Shown: piece after piece, positions 1 to 8,037 of the stretch
How positions within the stretch are numbered: the stretch's first letter is position 1
Layout of the letters: each line of letters opens with the position of its first letter
From: Candidatus Nitrosocosmicus sp.
GTDB lineage: Archaea > Thermoproteota > Nitrososphaeria > Nitrososphaerales > Nitrososphaeraceae
Reading direction: 5' to 3'
Assembly: GCA_025934495.1 (NCBI GenBank)
Contig: JAICXY010000033.1
Span: forward strand, 1 to 33,255
DNA: 33,255 nt
Position numbers and translations under genes: made by a program
Notes under the pieces: model-generated
Told to the model about the DNA's origin: nothing
The model's input: only the letters and a program-made list of their open reading frames with translations
Database searches by the model: none

Positions 1-255
1 ATTCCCACATGCAGGTCCTACAAATTTTATTGTATTTGGAGAATTATTTGTTATTGTTGCTGTAATTTTGAAATTATTTTGTACATGTACTGTCGAAGGA
101 TTCGTATTAATCTGAGAAATTGTGATTCCAGTAGATTTCTTTAGAAGGGAAATTGCAGATATGTTTTGAGATAGAGAGGCAGTAGTAATAGTACCTATAG
201 ATATTGTACCAATTATTAAAATAAGGAATATTGCATTTGTTTTGGCTTTATACAT
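1..255 (-). CDS. Partial secreted/membrane-anchored protein (C-terminus beyond window)
   Basis: An open reading frame of 85 codons starts with ATG at 255 and runs off the left edge without a stop. Residues 1-30 are a short basic start (MYKAKTN) followed by a hydrophobic stretch, which looks like a signal peptide or N-terminal anchor. The visible mature part (about residues 45-85) is Thr/Asn/Ile-rich beta-type sequence with a segment like FKITATITNNSPNTI, reminiscent of CARDB or other extracellular Ig-like folds common in archaeal surface proteins. A TATA-like stretch lies just upstream, fitting a leaderless transcript. No function can be assigned because only the N-terminus is visible. The family is a guess; the export signal is seen directly. 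Confidence 0.6.
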   Translation of the reverse strand, partial: MYKAKTNAIFLILIIGTISIGTITTASLSQNISAISLLKKSTGITISQINTNPSTVHVQNNFKITATITNNSPNTIKFVGPACGN

Positions 256-268
256 ATTCTGGGATATC

Positions 269-281
269 TATATAAATATAT
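269..281 (-). promoter_or_regulatory. TATA-like promoter element for the partial secreted gene
   Basis: The run tatataaatatat lies about 14-26 nt upstream of the ATG at 255 on the minus strand. Its upstream half sits near the spacing expected for an archaeal TATA box feeding a leaderless or short-leader mRNA. AT-rich background makes this weak evidence alone. Confidence 0.3.
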
Positions 282-332
282 AAGTATATGAGAATGGGTG
301 AGTAATTCTTTCATAAGAAAATGCGGCTACCA

Positions 333-1312
333 TTATTCACAAATAGTTGCATGAATTACATCTTCACTATCTACTATATATTTTAATTTTAATTTAGAAA
401 CAGCTTTGCACAATCTGAATACTGTTTCCAGGGCTCTTTTTGATTCAAAATTTGGATTGGATTTATTTAAATTAGTATAGTATTCTTGTAGCATTCTTGC
501 AGCTTCTGGACTTGGAATTGGTTTTATTTTTCTTGCATATTCTATGTATTTTTGAAGGAAAATATCATAATTTGGAATATAATTGGTTTGCAATTCTGTC
601 TTTCTTTCAGCATATTCTTTTAGTGAATGAATATTTCTATTATCTTTTAAAATAACTATTAAATCAAATCTATCTAAAAGTTGTCTTTGAAGCGGCAGAT
701 GATAGCTGAATCTTATCATCGATATCAAAATAACTATCAAAAGTACTTGAACTTGTTAAATTTGTAGATGCCATAATTGTGGTGGGTGCTTGGATTTTAG
801 AATTAAATCCATGTTTGTTGATGGTAAATTCACCCTCCTCCATTACATCTAATAGATGATTCTGTTCATCTTGTAGCATTGTTCCTATTTCATTTAGTCC
901 ACAAATACTTCCCTTTGAAATAGGGATAGGTCCCAACCTTAGAAAGTATTGTTCCTCTTCTTCTAATACTATTGCAGTTAAACTTTTTGCAGTGGAATGC
1001 TGTACACTTTCATATCTACTATTTTTTATTAAAGATATAGCTTTTTTTAAAAGAACTTTTTCCCAAACCAGGATTTCCAGCTAAAAGAACATTAATCCTG
1101 TTAATTTCATTTTCTTCTGCAGTTATATAATCGCATATTATATTTGCATTTTCAATATTGTATTTAACAAGTTCTTTTAAAATGGAATTAAAATAGGTCT
1201 TTGTACAAGTTTGAGTTATAGAATCAATTTTTCTATTTATCAATTCATACTCTGTTTTTATTGTTTTGTTATTTCCTTGCAGTTGATTGTTGCAGTCTTG
1301 CTTTTCTGCCAA
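333..1312 (-). pseudogene. MCM-like replicative helicase relic, two frameshifts
   Basis: Three consecutive minus-strand frames rebuild one MCM-type AAA+ core. The first (1312-1019) holds a Walker A motif, AGNPGLGKSS. The second (from about 1042 to 700) continues with the Walker B region GSICGLNEIG, an EEGEFTINKHG segment typical of MCM, and the sensor-1 region ASTN. The third (about 698-333) carries the arginine-finger motif LLDRFDLI and the C-terminal lid. The first shift lies in an A7 run (T7 on the plus strand, 1042-1048); removing one base restores frame. The second is a 7-nt excess near 699-705. Even when joined it is short (about 325 residues): the MCM N-terminal OB/zinc domain is missing, because the frame begins only about 80 residues before Walker A. 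The usual Walker B Asp is Asn. It ends about 70 nt from a tRNA-Ser gene. Likely a decayed accessory MCM, possibly from an integrated element. The motifs are seen directly; the origin is inferred. Confidence 0.8.
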
Positions 1313-1380
1313 GTCTTTACTTTTTAAAGGCGGTTCGTTTTTCTTATTTTTATTAATATCCTATAAATCCCCAAGAAAGG

Positions 1381-1464
1381 CGCGGGGAGTGGGATTCGAA
1401 CCCACGAGTTCTTGCGAACATGGGATTAGCAATCCCACGCCCTACCAGGCTAGGCGACCCCCGC
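1381..1464 (-). tRNA. tRNA-Ser(GCU)
   Basis: The minus strand folds as a type II tRNA. The acceptor arm is GCGGGGG paired with UCCCCGC (one G-U), and the discriminator is G at 1381. The anticodon stem GGGAU/AUCCC encloses the loop with anticodon GCU (reads AGC/AGU serine codons). There is a long variable arm (tgttcgcaagaac) as expected for tRNA-Ser, and a T arm with GTGGG TTCGAAT CCCAC. No intron is seen and CCA is not encoded (CCT follows). Confidence 0.95.
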
Positions 1465-1606
1465 ATTAAAATTACTTTTTTTTAAGGGTATATTAATTAT
1501 TTGCATCTATTTCGATTATACTTTGTCAATCTACAATTTAAAATAATGGAAAAATATAAAATAACTACTAAAAGTTTAATTATTTATTAATCTAACTAAA
1601 TTTCTC

Positions 1607-1861
1607 ATGCCAACTGCCTATGTATTATTAAACTGTGATTTGGGTTCTGAAACCGAGATAATAAAAAAAATCAAACAAGTACCTGAAGTAATAGAAGTGA
1701 GCGGAGTATTCGGTGTTTATGATATTATTGTGAGGGTTTCATCCGATGATATGGATAAATTAAGAGAAATTATTACTTGGAATATTAGAAAAATAGATAA
1801 GGTTCGATCTACACTTACAATGATTGTAATCGAAGGACAGGGACAAGGACAGCTGAGTTAG
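1607..1861 (+). CDS. Stand-alone RAM-domain (Lrp/AsnC ligand-binding) protein
   Basis: The 84-residue product begins MPTAYVLLNCDLGSE and matches the AsnC-type ligand-binding (RAM/ACT-like) fold: a first strand AYVLLNC, helix ETEIIKKIKQVPEV, the pair SGVFGVYDIIVRVSS with the family's G-x-Y/D-x-x-V pattern, a helix DKLREIITWNIRKI, and the closing strand STLTMIVIE. It has no helix-turn-helix, so it cannot bind DNA like a full Lrp. Single-domain proteins of this type are frequent in archaea and may sense amino acids or pair with full-length Lrp proteins. The C-terminus is a short Gly/Gln tail. It is transcribed alone, 143 nt from the divergent tRNA-Ser, and converges with the PLP enzyme 17 nt downstream. 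Confidence 0.85.
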   Translation: MPTAYVLLNCDLGSETEIIKKIKQVPEVIEVSGVFGVYDIIVRVSSDDMDKLREIITWNIRKIDKVRSTLTMIVIEGQGQGQLS

Positions 1862-1878
1862 GATAAAAAGAAAACCTA

Positions 1879-3213
1879 TTATATTCTGGCCACTATTGCC
1901 TTTATTTCATTTGTTGTCTTTATAATTTCTTCCTCGGTATTATAAAAGTGGGGTGATGCTCTTACTATTTTTTTTAAACCTATTTCCCTTTCAGCCAATA
2001 TTATTCCCTTTTCCTGTAATTTTTCGACCAATATTTTTACTCTGTTGTTATTATTCTTTTTAAAGGAAAAACAAATCATAGACGAACGTAAATTTTCTTC
2101 AAAAGATTCATGAACGGTAATATCATTTATATTAATTATTTCTTCTCTAAAGATACCGGCAAGCTTTTTATTTTTCCTATAAATATTAGAAATCCCTATA
2201 CGAAGCAAATATCTTATTGACGATTCAAGGCCGGCTAAACCAGGATAATTTCTAAATGTAGCGTGATATTTTTCAGGATATTTATAAAATTTTAATTTTT
2301 CTCTACCGGGCTCCCCCTCTTCTCCTCGTCCTTCTTCACCATCATCTTTTCCATATTCCTTTCTTATTTTTGATAGCTTACCAACATTGTCGATATCTTT
2401 TTTTCCCCCCTCTAATTTTGCAGTTCCTGATCCAACAAATATTGGTTCAAGGTCATCCATTACTTTTTTATTTACATACAAAATTCCTATTCCTAAAGGT
2501 CCGCATATCCATTTGAATGCTGGAAAAGATAAAAAATCACATTTGATTTTTTTTACATCCACATCAATGGCACCCACACTTTGTGCACCATCTATTGAGA
2601 ATAATATTTTGTTGTTCTGATTTTTTATAATACTCCCCATTTTTTCAACAGGGGTAATTGAACCATCATTATACATAATATGACTTGTTGTTACAATTTT
2701 TGGAACCTTGGATTCTATTAAATCTTTAAAATCTTTTATAAAATTTTCTTTATGATCGGGAAAGTTATCTACAATCAATTTATTATCATTGGCTGCTTTA
2801 ATCCAGGGTAAATAATTAGAATGGTGTTCATTTTTTGAATCTCTCAATAATATTCTATCATTTTTATTCCATGCTATTCCATTAGTGATAAAGTTGATTC
2901 CTTCAGTAGTACTTTGGGTAAAAATAATTTCATCATTATTACAGTTTATTAAATCAGCTACCCTTTTCCTTGTTTCTTCTTTTAGATTAACTAAATACTC
3001 ATTGAAATCTTTAGAGTCAGGACCTTGCTCGGAATACCTTAAATAAAAATCAGTAATAGATTTAATAGTTGATATCGGAACAGGACCGATTGATCCATTA
3101 TTTAAATAAATTTTTTTTTTTGTAATTAAAAAATCACCTTGTATACTATCATTTAATTCTGTATCCGAAATATTATGATTAGATGATGATGATTTTTCTT
3201 CCTTCTTTAGCAA
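1879..3213 (-). CDS. Class V aminotransferase-like PLP enzyme
   Basis: The 444-residue protein has the fold-type I class V layout: NNGSIGPVP near residues 38-46, EHHSN at 129-133 where the second His stacks on PLP, DGAQSVGAI at 208-216 with the PLP-pyridine Asp, and the Schiff-base Lys in FPAFKWICGP (K234). It resembles cysteine desulfurase, selenocysteine lyase and isopenicillin-N epimerase. However, the C-terminal loop where SufS/CsdB enzymes carry the catalytic Cys (RTGHHC-like) reads ILAEREIGLKKIVRAS and has no Cys, so desulfurase activity is unlikely. A charged Gly/Glu/Asp-rich insert at about residues 288-305 and a Ser run at 8-11 look like low-complexity expansions. The start is TTG at 3213 since no internal ATG precedes the fold. 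The substrate is unknown. Confidence 0.8.
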   Translation of the reverse strand: MLKKEEKSSSSNHNISDTELNDSIQGDFLITKKKIYLNNGSIGPVPISTIKSITDFYLRYSEQGPDSKDFNEYLVNLKEETRKRVADLINCNNDEIIFTQSTTEGINFITNGIAWNKNDRILLRDSKNEHHSNYLPWIKAANDNKLIVDNFPDHKENFIKDFKDLIESKVPKIVTTSHIMYNDGSITPVEKMGSIIKNQNNKILFSIDGAQSVGAIDVDVKKIKCDFLSFPAFKWICGPLGIGILYVNKKVMDDLEPIFVGSGTAKLEGGKKDIDNVGKLSKIRKEYGKDDGEEGRGEEGEPGREKLKFYKYPEKYHATFRNYPGLAGLESSIRYLLRIGISNIYRKNKKLAGIFREEIININDITVHESFEENLRSSMICFSFKKNNNNRVKILVEKLQEKGIILAEREIGLKKIVRASPHFYNTEEEIIKTTNEIKAIVARI

Positions 3214-3364
3214 TAAATAATAGATTAATTATTGATATTTAAGGTGTCTTAAATTCATACATAATTATCCTCATTCTCATACCTATTTCTCTGAATTTAT
3301 CTCAAATGGTATCAATTTAGCTTATTTTCATGATATTACTGGAAAAATTAACTTTTTATCTTCT

Positions 3365-4021
3365 TTGCTAATTAAATTTAAAAAGCAAAAAATTTTATAT
3401 ATGGATTTTGATACAATTTTTTCCTCATATATTCAAAATAATACATTAAAATATAATTTTAATGATTTTTCTGATCTCAAAATTGTTTTACCAACAATAG
3501 AAAATCTTAGTGTTGTATTTAAAGATGCAATAGACTCTTTATCATGTACTTCAATTTTAATACTCGATTCGTTAAACGGTCTTTTTGATTTGTTAAATAC
3601 GTTAAATATTTTGAAAAATAAGAATATACATAAAAACAATACAGCAGATGCAGCAGTAGTAGAAAATAAAAGATCCCCCATATACAAATCAGCAGGATAT
3701 CAAAGCCTAAATATTTTATTTTTATTATTGAAAAAAATAGAAATCGATGAGATACCAATAATAGTTACAATGTATCAACCAATCGAAAGGTCAAAGAATA
3801 TGATTTTTGAATTAATATCAAATACAGATTTCCAACCAAATCATTTCATCAGGATATCGAATTTGGTATTATTTTTAGAGTTTATTGAAAAGGATAATAA
3901 AACTGGATTTACTATAATTAAAAAAAATTTATCAAATTCTATAACTTTATCTTTTGATATAAACTCTTGTAATTTTTATCCTTATTCTAAATGGTATTAT
4001 TATAATTTTTTTAATCTTTAA
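3365..4021 (+). CDS. Degenerate RecA/KaiC-like ATPase (RadB-like), uncertain 5' end
   Basis: Translation from TTG at 3365 gives 218 residues, but RecA-type homology continues upstream in the same open frame to about 3299: GINLAYFHDITGKINFLSS precedes the TTG, followed by KKQKILYMDFDT. This matches the Walker A-beta2 region of RecA/KaiC/RadB proteins, with the P-loop decayed: where G-x4-G-K-T is expected the frame reads F-HDIT-GKI. A Walker B-like strand is intact (SILILDSLNGLF), as is the later strand IPIIVTMYQP. The in-frame stop is at 3233-3235, and no ATG, GTG or TTG lies between it and 3365. The gene may use a rare start, be truncated, or be a young pseudogene. Nucleotide hydrolysis is unlikely. 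It is divergent from the PLP enzyme and converges with a small membrane protein. RecA-superfamily membership is inferred from motif order. Confidence 0.6.
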   Translation: MLIKFKKQKILYMDFDTIFSSYIQNNTLKYNFNDFSDLKIVLPTIENLSVVFKDAIDSLSCTSILILDSLNGLFDLLNTLNILKNKNIHKNNTADAAVVENKRSPIYKSAGYQSLNILFLLLKKIEIDEIPIIVTMYQPIERSKNMIFELISNTDFQPNHFIRISNLVLFLEFIEKDNKTGFTIIKKNLSNSITLSFDINSCNFYPYSKWYYYNFFNL

Positions 4022-4048
4022 AAATATGTAATTTATTATATGTGTACT

Positions 4049-4381
4049 TTATCCTTCTTTTAATGAAACTAGGTAATACATAAAGTAAACTGATAATGAA
4101 AATATTATAAATCCGGATATTAAAAAAATATATTTTTCATTTCTTTTGTTAACGTCGTTTGCCTTATACATTACAACTATGCCTATAAAGCCAAATATTA
4201 GGATAAATATGCCTATGATAGTTTCATAGTTATTTTGAATGGATCGGGAAGGTAAAAATTGGGATACATTATATTTTTGACCTTCGATTAATGCATTAAT
4301 TAAGCCAGCAGTAAATGCAAAAAAAACAATAAGGTAAATGCTTGCCAGAATTAAGTTAATTTTTGAATATTTTAACTTCAA
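4049..4381 (-). CDS. Small three-helix membrane protein of unknown function
   Basis: The 110-residue protein has three clear hydrophobic segments, about residues 9-32, 54-75 and 84-106. Between the first and second is a polar loop (EGQKYNVSQFLPSRSIQNNYE), and a charged loop KANDVNKRNEKY lies between the second and third. I do not recognise a family. The start is TTG at 4381, just before the basic MKLKYSK segment, with a stop a few codons upstream. It converges with the RecA-like gene (27 nt apart) and diverges from thymidylate kinase (83 nt apart). Membrane location is supported by composition only. Confidence 0.6.
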   Translation of the reverse strand: MKLKYSKINLILASIYLIVFFAFTAGLINALIEGQKYNVSQFLPSRSIQNNYETIIGIFILIFGFIGIVVMYKANDVNKRNEKYIFLISGFIIFSLSVYFMYYLVSLKEG

Positions 4382-4464
4382 TATGCTAATTAAAATATGA
4401 AGGATTTATAAATTAAAACTTTTTTTCATTAGTATTAGTAGAATTTGGGTGGTGGTCGTTTATA

Positions 4465-5166
<702 letters not shown>

Positions 5167-5214
5167 ATAAAATTATTAACTATTTTTATTTATCTGTATT
5201 TGTGAACAACCTAT

Positions 5215-6516
5215 ATGAATTTAAAATATGTAGGTGAGATTACTGATCCTATTCATAAAAATATAAAATTTACGTTATTGGAAAAAGAATTGATTGATAC
5301 ATTCATTTTTCAAAGATTAAGAAGAATTAGACAACTGGCAGGGGCACATTTAGTTTACCCCGGTGCATTACACTCTCGTTTTGAACATTCTCTTGGCTCA
5401 ATGTTTTTAGCAGGTTTAGCAGGGCAAACATTGTATAGCAAAGATTACTTTACTGATCAGGATTATATTCAAAAACTCCGAATTGCAGCCTTGTTACATG
5501 ATATAGGTCATGGTCCATTTTCACATCTTTTTGAAGAGATCTCAAAGACTAGTGCTAATAGTTTTTCTCATGAAAGTATTGGATATAAAATTATTACACA
5601 AACAATAATTTCTGATATTATAAAAAAAAACGGATATGATTCACAAGAAATAGCTTCTTTAAGCTTTGGTAAACATAAAATAAATTTTCTAAATGAAATT
5701 ATTTCAGGAGGATTATCCGTAGATTTGATGGATTATCTTCCAAGGGATAGTTATTTTTCTGGAACCGAATATGGCAAAATCGATTATCATAGAATTATAA
5801 ATTCTTTGGAAGTTGCATCAAACAATAATTTAGGAATAGATAAATCATCTTTGTATTCGTATGAATCGATGCTGATATCTAGATATCAAATGTTTAAAGC
5901 GGTCTATTTCCATAAAACTGTACGATCAGGTGAAGTAATGTTATTGAATTCTATGAAACTCCAAAATGAATTACAATGTCTTACATCTTTTAATACTCTA
6001 AATGATTTTTTTATTTTACATGATGAAATGGTTTTAGAAAAGTTATCATCTTCATCATCATCATCATATGATAATAATATTGAATTTTCTATAAAATTGG
6101 CAAAAGATTACCAAAATAGAAATCTATTAAAATGTATTTATGAATTCTTTTTACTTTCAAATCCACGGAGTAAGGGCAAATTAAATGATACTACAAATAA
6201 CAATGATAAAGATACAGTAAATGAAATAGTGTTTTTTGATAACCAGATTAGAAAATTGACACAAATGGTTGATGAATATCAACAATCTGGACATCATGTA
6301 TTTCTAGATATATCTAGAGCTCCTTCAATACCATTAGCTCCAAAAAAAGATGAGGTAACTTCAATAATGATTATGGATAAACAATCTGAATATGAAAAAT
6401 CTTTTGATAAAATTCCATTAATAAATGCTATTACAGGATATTTGGATATGATACGAATTTATACCACTAAAGAAAATAGAAAATATTTTGAAAATATTTT
6501 CAATGATTTTCTATAA
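5215..6516 (+). CDS. HD-domain phosphohydrolase (SAMHD1/dGTPase-like)
   Basis: The 433-residue protein has the SAMHD1/dNTPase-type HD layout. A leading segment TDPIHKNIKFTLLEKELIDT is followed by FQRLRRIRQLAG (33-44), YPGALHSRFEHSLG (48-61) and the metal-binding ALLHDIGHGPFSH (92-104). A later segment, SVDLMDYLPRDSYFSG, provides the last metal Asp. The family hydrolyses dNTPs or other phosphate esters; the substrate here is unknown, but placement between thymidylate kinase and UMP kinase fits nucleotide-pool control. A serine run from a TCA-type repeat (nucleotides about 6046-6067) marks a linker, and an Asn/Asp-rich stretch follows near residues 322-336. The start is ATG 48 nt after tmk. The exact activity is inferred. 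Confidence 0.85.
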   Translation: MNLKYVGEITDPIHKNIKFTLLEKELIDTFIFQRLRRIRQLAGAHLVYPGALHSRFEHSLGSMFLAGLAGQTLYSKDYFTDQDYIQKLRIAALLHDIGHGPFSHLFEEISKTSANSFSHESIGYKIITQTIISDIIKKNGYDSQEIASLSFGKHKINFLNEIISGGLSVDLMDYLPRDSYFSGTEYGKIDYHRIINSLEVASNNNLGIDKSSLYSYESMLISRYQMFKAVYFHKTVRSGEVMLLNSMKLQNELQCLTSFNTLNDFFILHDEMVLEKLSSSSSSSYDNNIEFSIKLAKDYQNRNLLKCIYEFFLLSNPRSKGKLNDTTNNNDKDTVNEIVFFDNQIRKLTQMVDEYQQSGHHVFLDISRAPSIPLAPKKDEVTSIMIMDKQSEYEKSFDKIPLINAITGYLDMIRIYTTKENRKYFENIFNDFL

Positions 6517-6567
6517 CAATATGTTTAATGAAATTTATATTAAGAAAAAGAAAAACATACAAACAAA

Positions 6568-7251
6568 GTGAATAAACCTCGTATTGTTATAAAATTAAGT
6601 GGAAGTATATTCAATTTTGAAACGGATTTTAAATTATTAAACGATTATATCAATATTATAAAAAAAATAAATGAAATTTACCAACCATTAATTATTACTG
6701 GTGGTGGCAAAATTGCACGGTTTTATATTAATTTGTCTAGATCATTGGGTTTTGATGAGTCGGGGCTTGATTTAATGGGTATACAGGTGTCTCATTTAAA
6801 TGCAAAGTTGTTTATATCTGGCCTTGGAGATTTATGTTTTCCATTAACTCCCCACAATTTGGACGAAATTTCAACTGCAGTAATCACAAACAAGATAGTT
6901 ATTACAGGCGGTTTATATCCTGGCCAAAGTACAAATGCTACTTCTGCCTTGATAGCCGAAAAGATAAATGCTGTAAAGTTTTTTAATGCAACTGATGTTG
7001 ATGGGATTTTTAACCTTGATCCTCGAACTCATCCTAACGCAACAATGTATGAATCAATAGATGTTAAAGAATGCATCAGAATTTTAAAAGTAGAAAATTC
7101 CATGGCTGGAACATATGATTTGATGGATTTGATTAGCTTAAAAGTAATTGAGCGTTCTAGATTACCAACGGTAGTTTTCAAGTCTTCTGTAGATAATCTT
7201 AAAAAAATTATTCTGGATCATGTAAAAATGGGGACAGAAATAATTATATAG
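6568..7251 (+). CDS. pyrH: UMP kinase-like amino acid kinase family protein
   Basis: The protein of about 227 residues is an amino-acid-kinase fold of the archaeal UMP-kinase type. It has the N-terminal phosphate loop VIKLSGSIF, LIITGGGKIARFYINLSRSLG, the dimer segment DLMGIQVSHLNAKL, the GGLYPGQSTNATSALIAE region and the nucleotide-binding NATDVDGIFNLDPR. It would convert UMP to UDP, upstream of CTP and dTTP synthesis. The start is GTG at 6568, directly before NKPRIVIKLSG, with no better choice nearby. Compared with classical PyrH the motif GGGKIARFYI matches well, so function is fairly secure; isopentenyl phosphate kinase or glutamate-5-kinase are less likely. Its last 8 nt overlap the 3' end of the opposite-strand gene. 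Confidence 0.82.
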   Translation: MNKPRIVIKLSGSIFNFETDFKLLNDYINIIKKINEIYQPLIITGGGKIARFYINLSRSLGFDESGLDLMGIQVSHLNAKLFISGLGDLCFPLTPHNLDEISTAVITNKIVITGGLYPGQSTNATSALIAEKINAVKFFNATDVDGIFNLDPRTHPNATMYESIDVKECIRILKVENSMAGTYDLMDLISLKVIERSRLPTVVFKSSVDNLKKIILDHVKMGTEIII

Positions 7252-7567
7252 TTTTTATCGGTCCCTTATAATTTTCAATTCCATCCTGTAACATTTTGTC
7301 AAACAATTTTTCTGCTTCTTCAATCTTTAGTGGTTTTGATTGAGCTTTTGCAAAACCTTCTTCATCTGTTAGATACAATATTATTTGATTATCATACACT
7401 GATGATTTTGCTGCAAATGTCTTTTCTCCAACCGGTAGAAATCCCTTTCCGTCTGGAGATTGCTTTATTGTATATGTCAACATTGCAAAACCTGTGTAAT
7501 TGAATAGCTTCATTTGAGCATCTTTTGAGTTTTTTTGACCAATAAATGCAGCTTCATTATATCTCAT
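7244..7567 (-). CDS. Conserved-looking protein of unknown function, 107 residues
   Basis: I do not recognise this family. The protein is soluble, with alternating strands (TGFAMLTYTIKQS, NQIILYLTDEE) and a C-terminal helix rich in Lys/Glu (KIEEAEKLFDKMLQDG). It has no cysteines, no membrane segment and no signal peptide. It begins with ATG at 7567 (MRYNEAAFIGQ), and balanced codon use suggests a real gene. It ends inside the 3' end of the UMP kinase gene (8-nt tail-to-tail overlap) and diverges from tatA across about 150 nt. Confidence 0.6.
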   Translation of the reverse strand: MRYNEAAFIGQKNSKDAQMKLFNYTGFAMLTYTIKQSPDGKGFLPVGEKTFAAKSSVYDNQIILYLTDEEGFAKAQSKPLKIEEAEKLFDKMLQDGIENYKGPIKTI

Positions 7568-7716
7568 ATGCTTTATGCTAAATAATAATAATTTATTAAA
7601 GCATTATATATTTATATTCTAATAAATATTATAAACTATTTTTATAATGATGGAAATAATATTTAATCTTTTTTTAGATATTATTGTTTATTAATGGGGA
7701 ATGCGAAATCTTTTTT

Positions 7717-8022
7717 ATGGCTTTTGTTAATGGTGCAGAATGGATTATCATAATACTTGTAATTGTTATACTTTTCTTTGGAGCAAAAAGAATTCCTGAA
7801 TTAGCCAGATCCTTGGGGAAAGCCTCATCGGAATTTCAAAAAGCAAAAATTGAAGCAAAAAAAACCCTTGAGAATGATCAGTACCGGGCTCCGCAAAAAT
7901 CAGTCGATCGAGAAAAATTAGAATCTATTGCAGAAACATTGGGTGTAGATTATACTAATAAAAACGATCAGGATTTAAAACAAGCCATTGAATCTGAATT
8001 AAAAAAACAAAGCAGTGAATAA
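7717..8022 (+). CDS. tatA: Sec-independent translocase subunit TatA
   Basis: TatA/E-type protein of about 101 residues: one membrane helix (GAEWIIIILVIVILFFGAKRIPELA), the hinge FGAKRIPELARSLGKA with the conserved Phe-Gly, and an amphipathic helix (SSEFQKAKIEAKKTL). It forms the channel-forming component of the twin-arginine pathway that exports folded proteins. The frame is open from TTG 7684, but I chose the ATG at 7717 because MAFVNGAEW is the usual short N-terminus and the extra 11 residues (FINGECEIFF) are atypical. A charged tail (about residues 50-101) resembles a small C-terminal domain with the motif KLESIAETLGVDYTNK. No TatC is visible in this window. Confidence 0.88.
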   Translation: MAFVNGAEWIIIILVIVILFFGAKRIPELARSLGKASSEFQKAKIEAKKTLENDQYRAPQKSVDREKLESIAETLGVDYTNKNDQDLKQAIESELKKQSSE

Positions 8023-8037
8023 TTATGGTGTACTCTG

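Noticed and set aside
1287-1469. Plus-strand open frame with GVGFEPTSSCEHGISNPTPY
   Set aside because: It runs antisense across the tRNA-Ser gene; this peptide type is the usual artefact of translating a tRNA.
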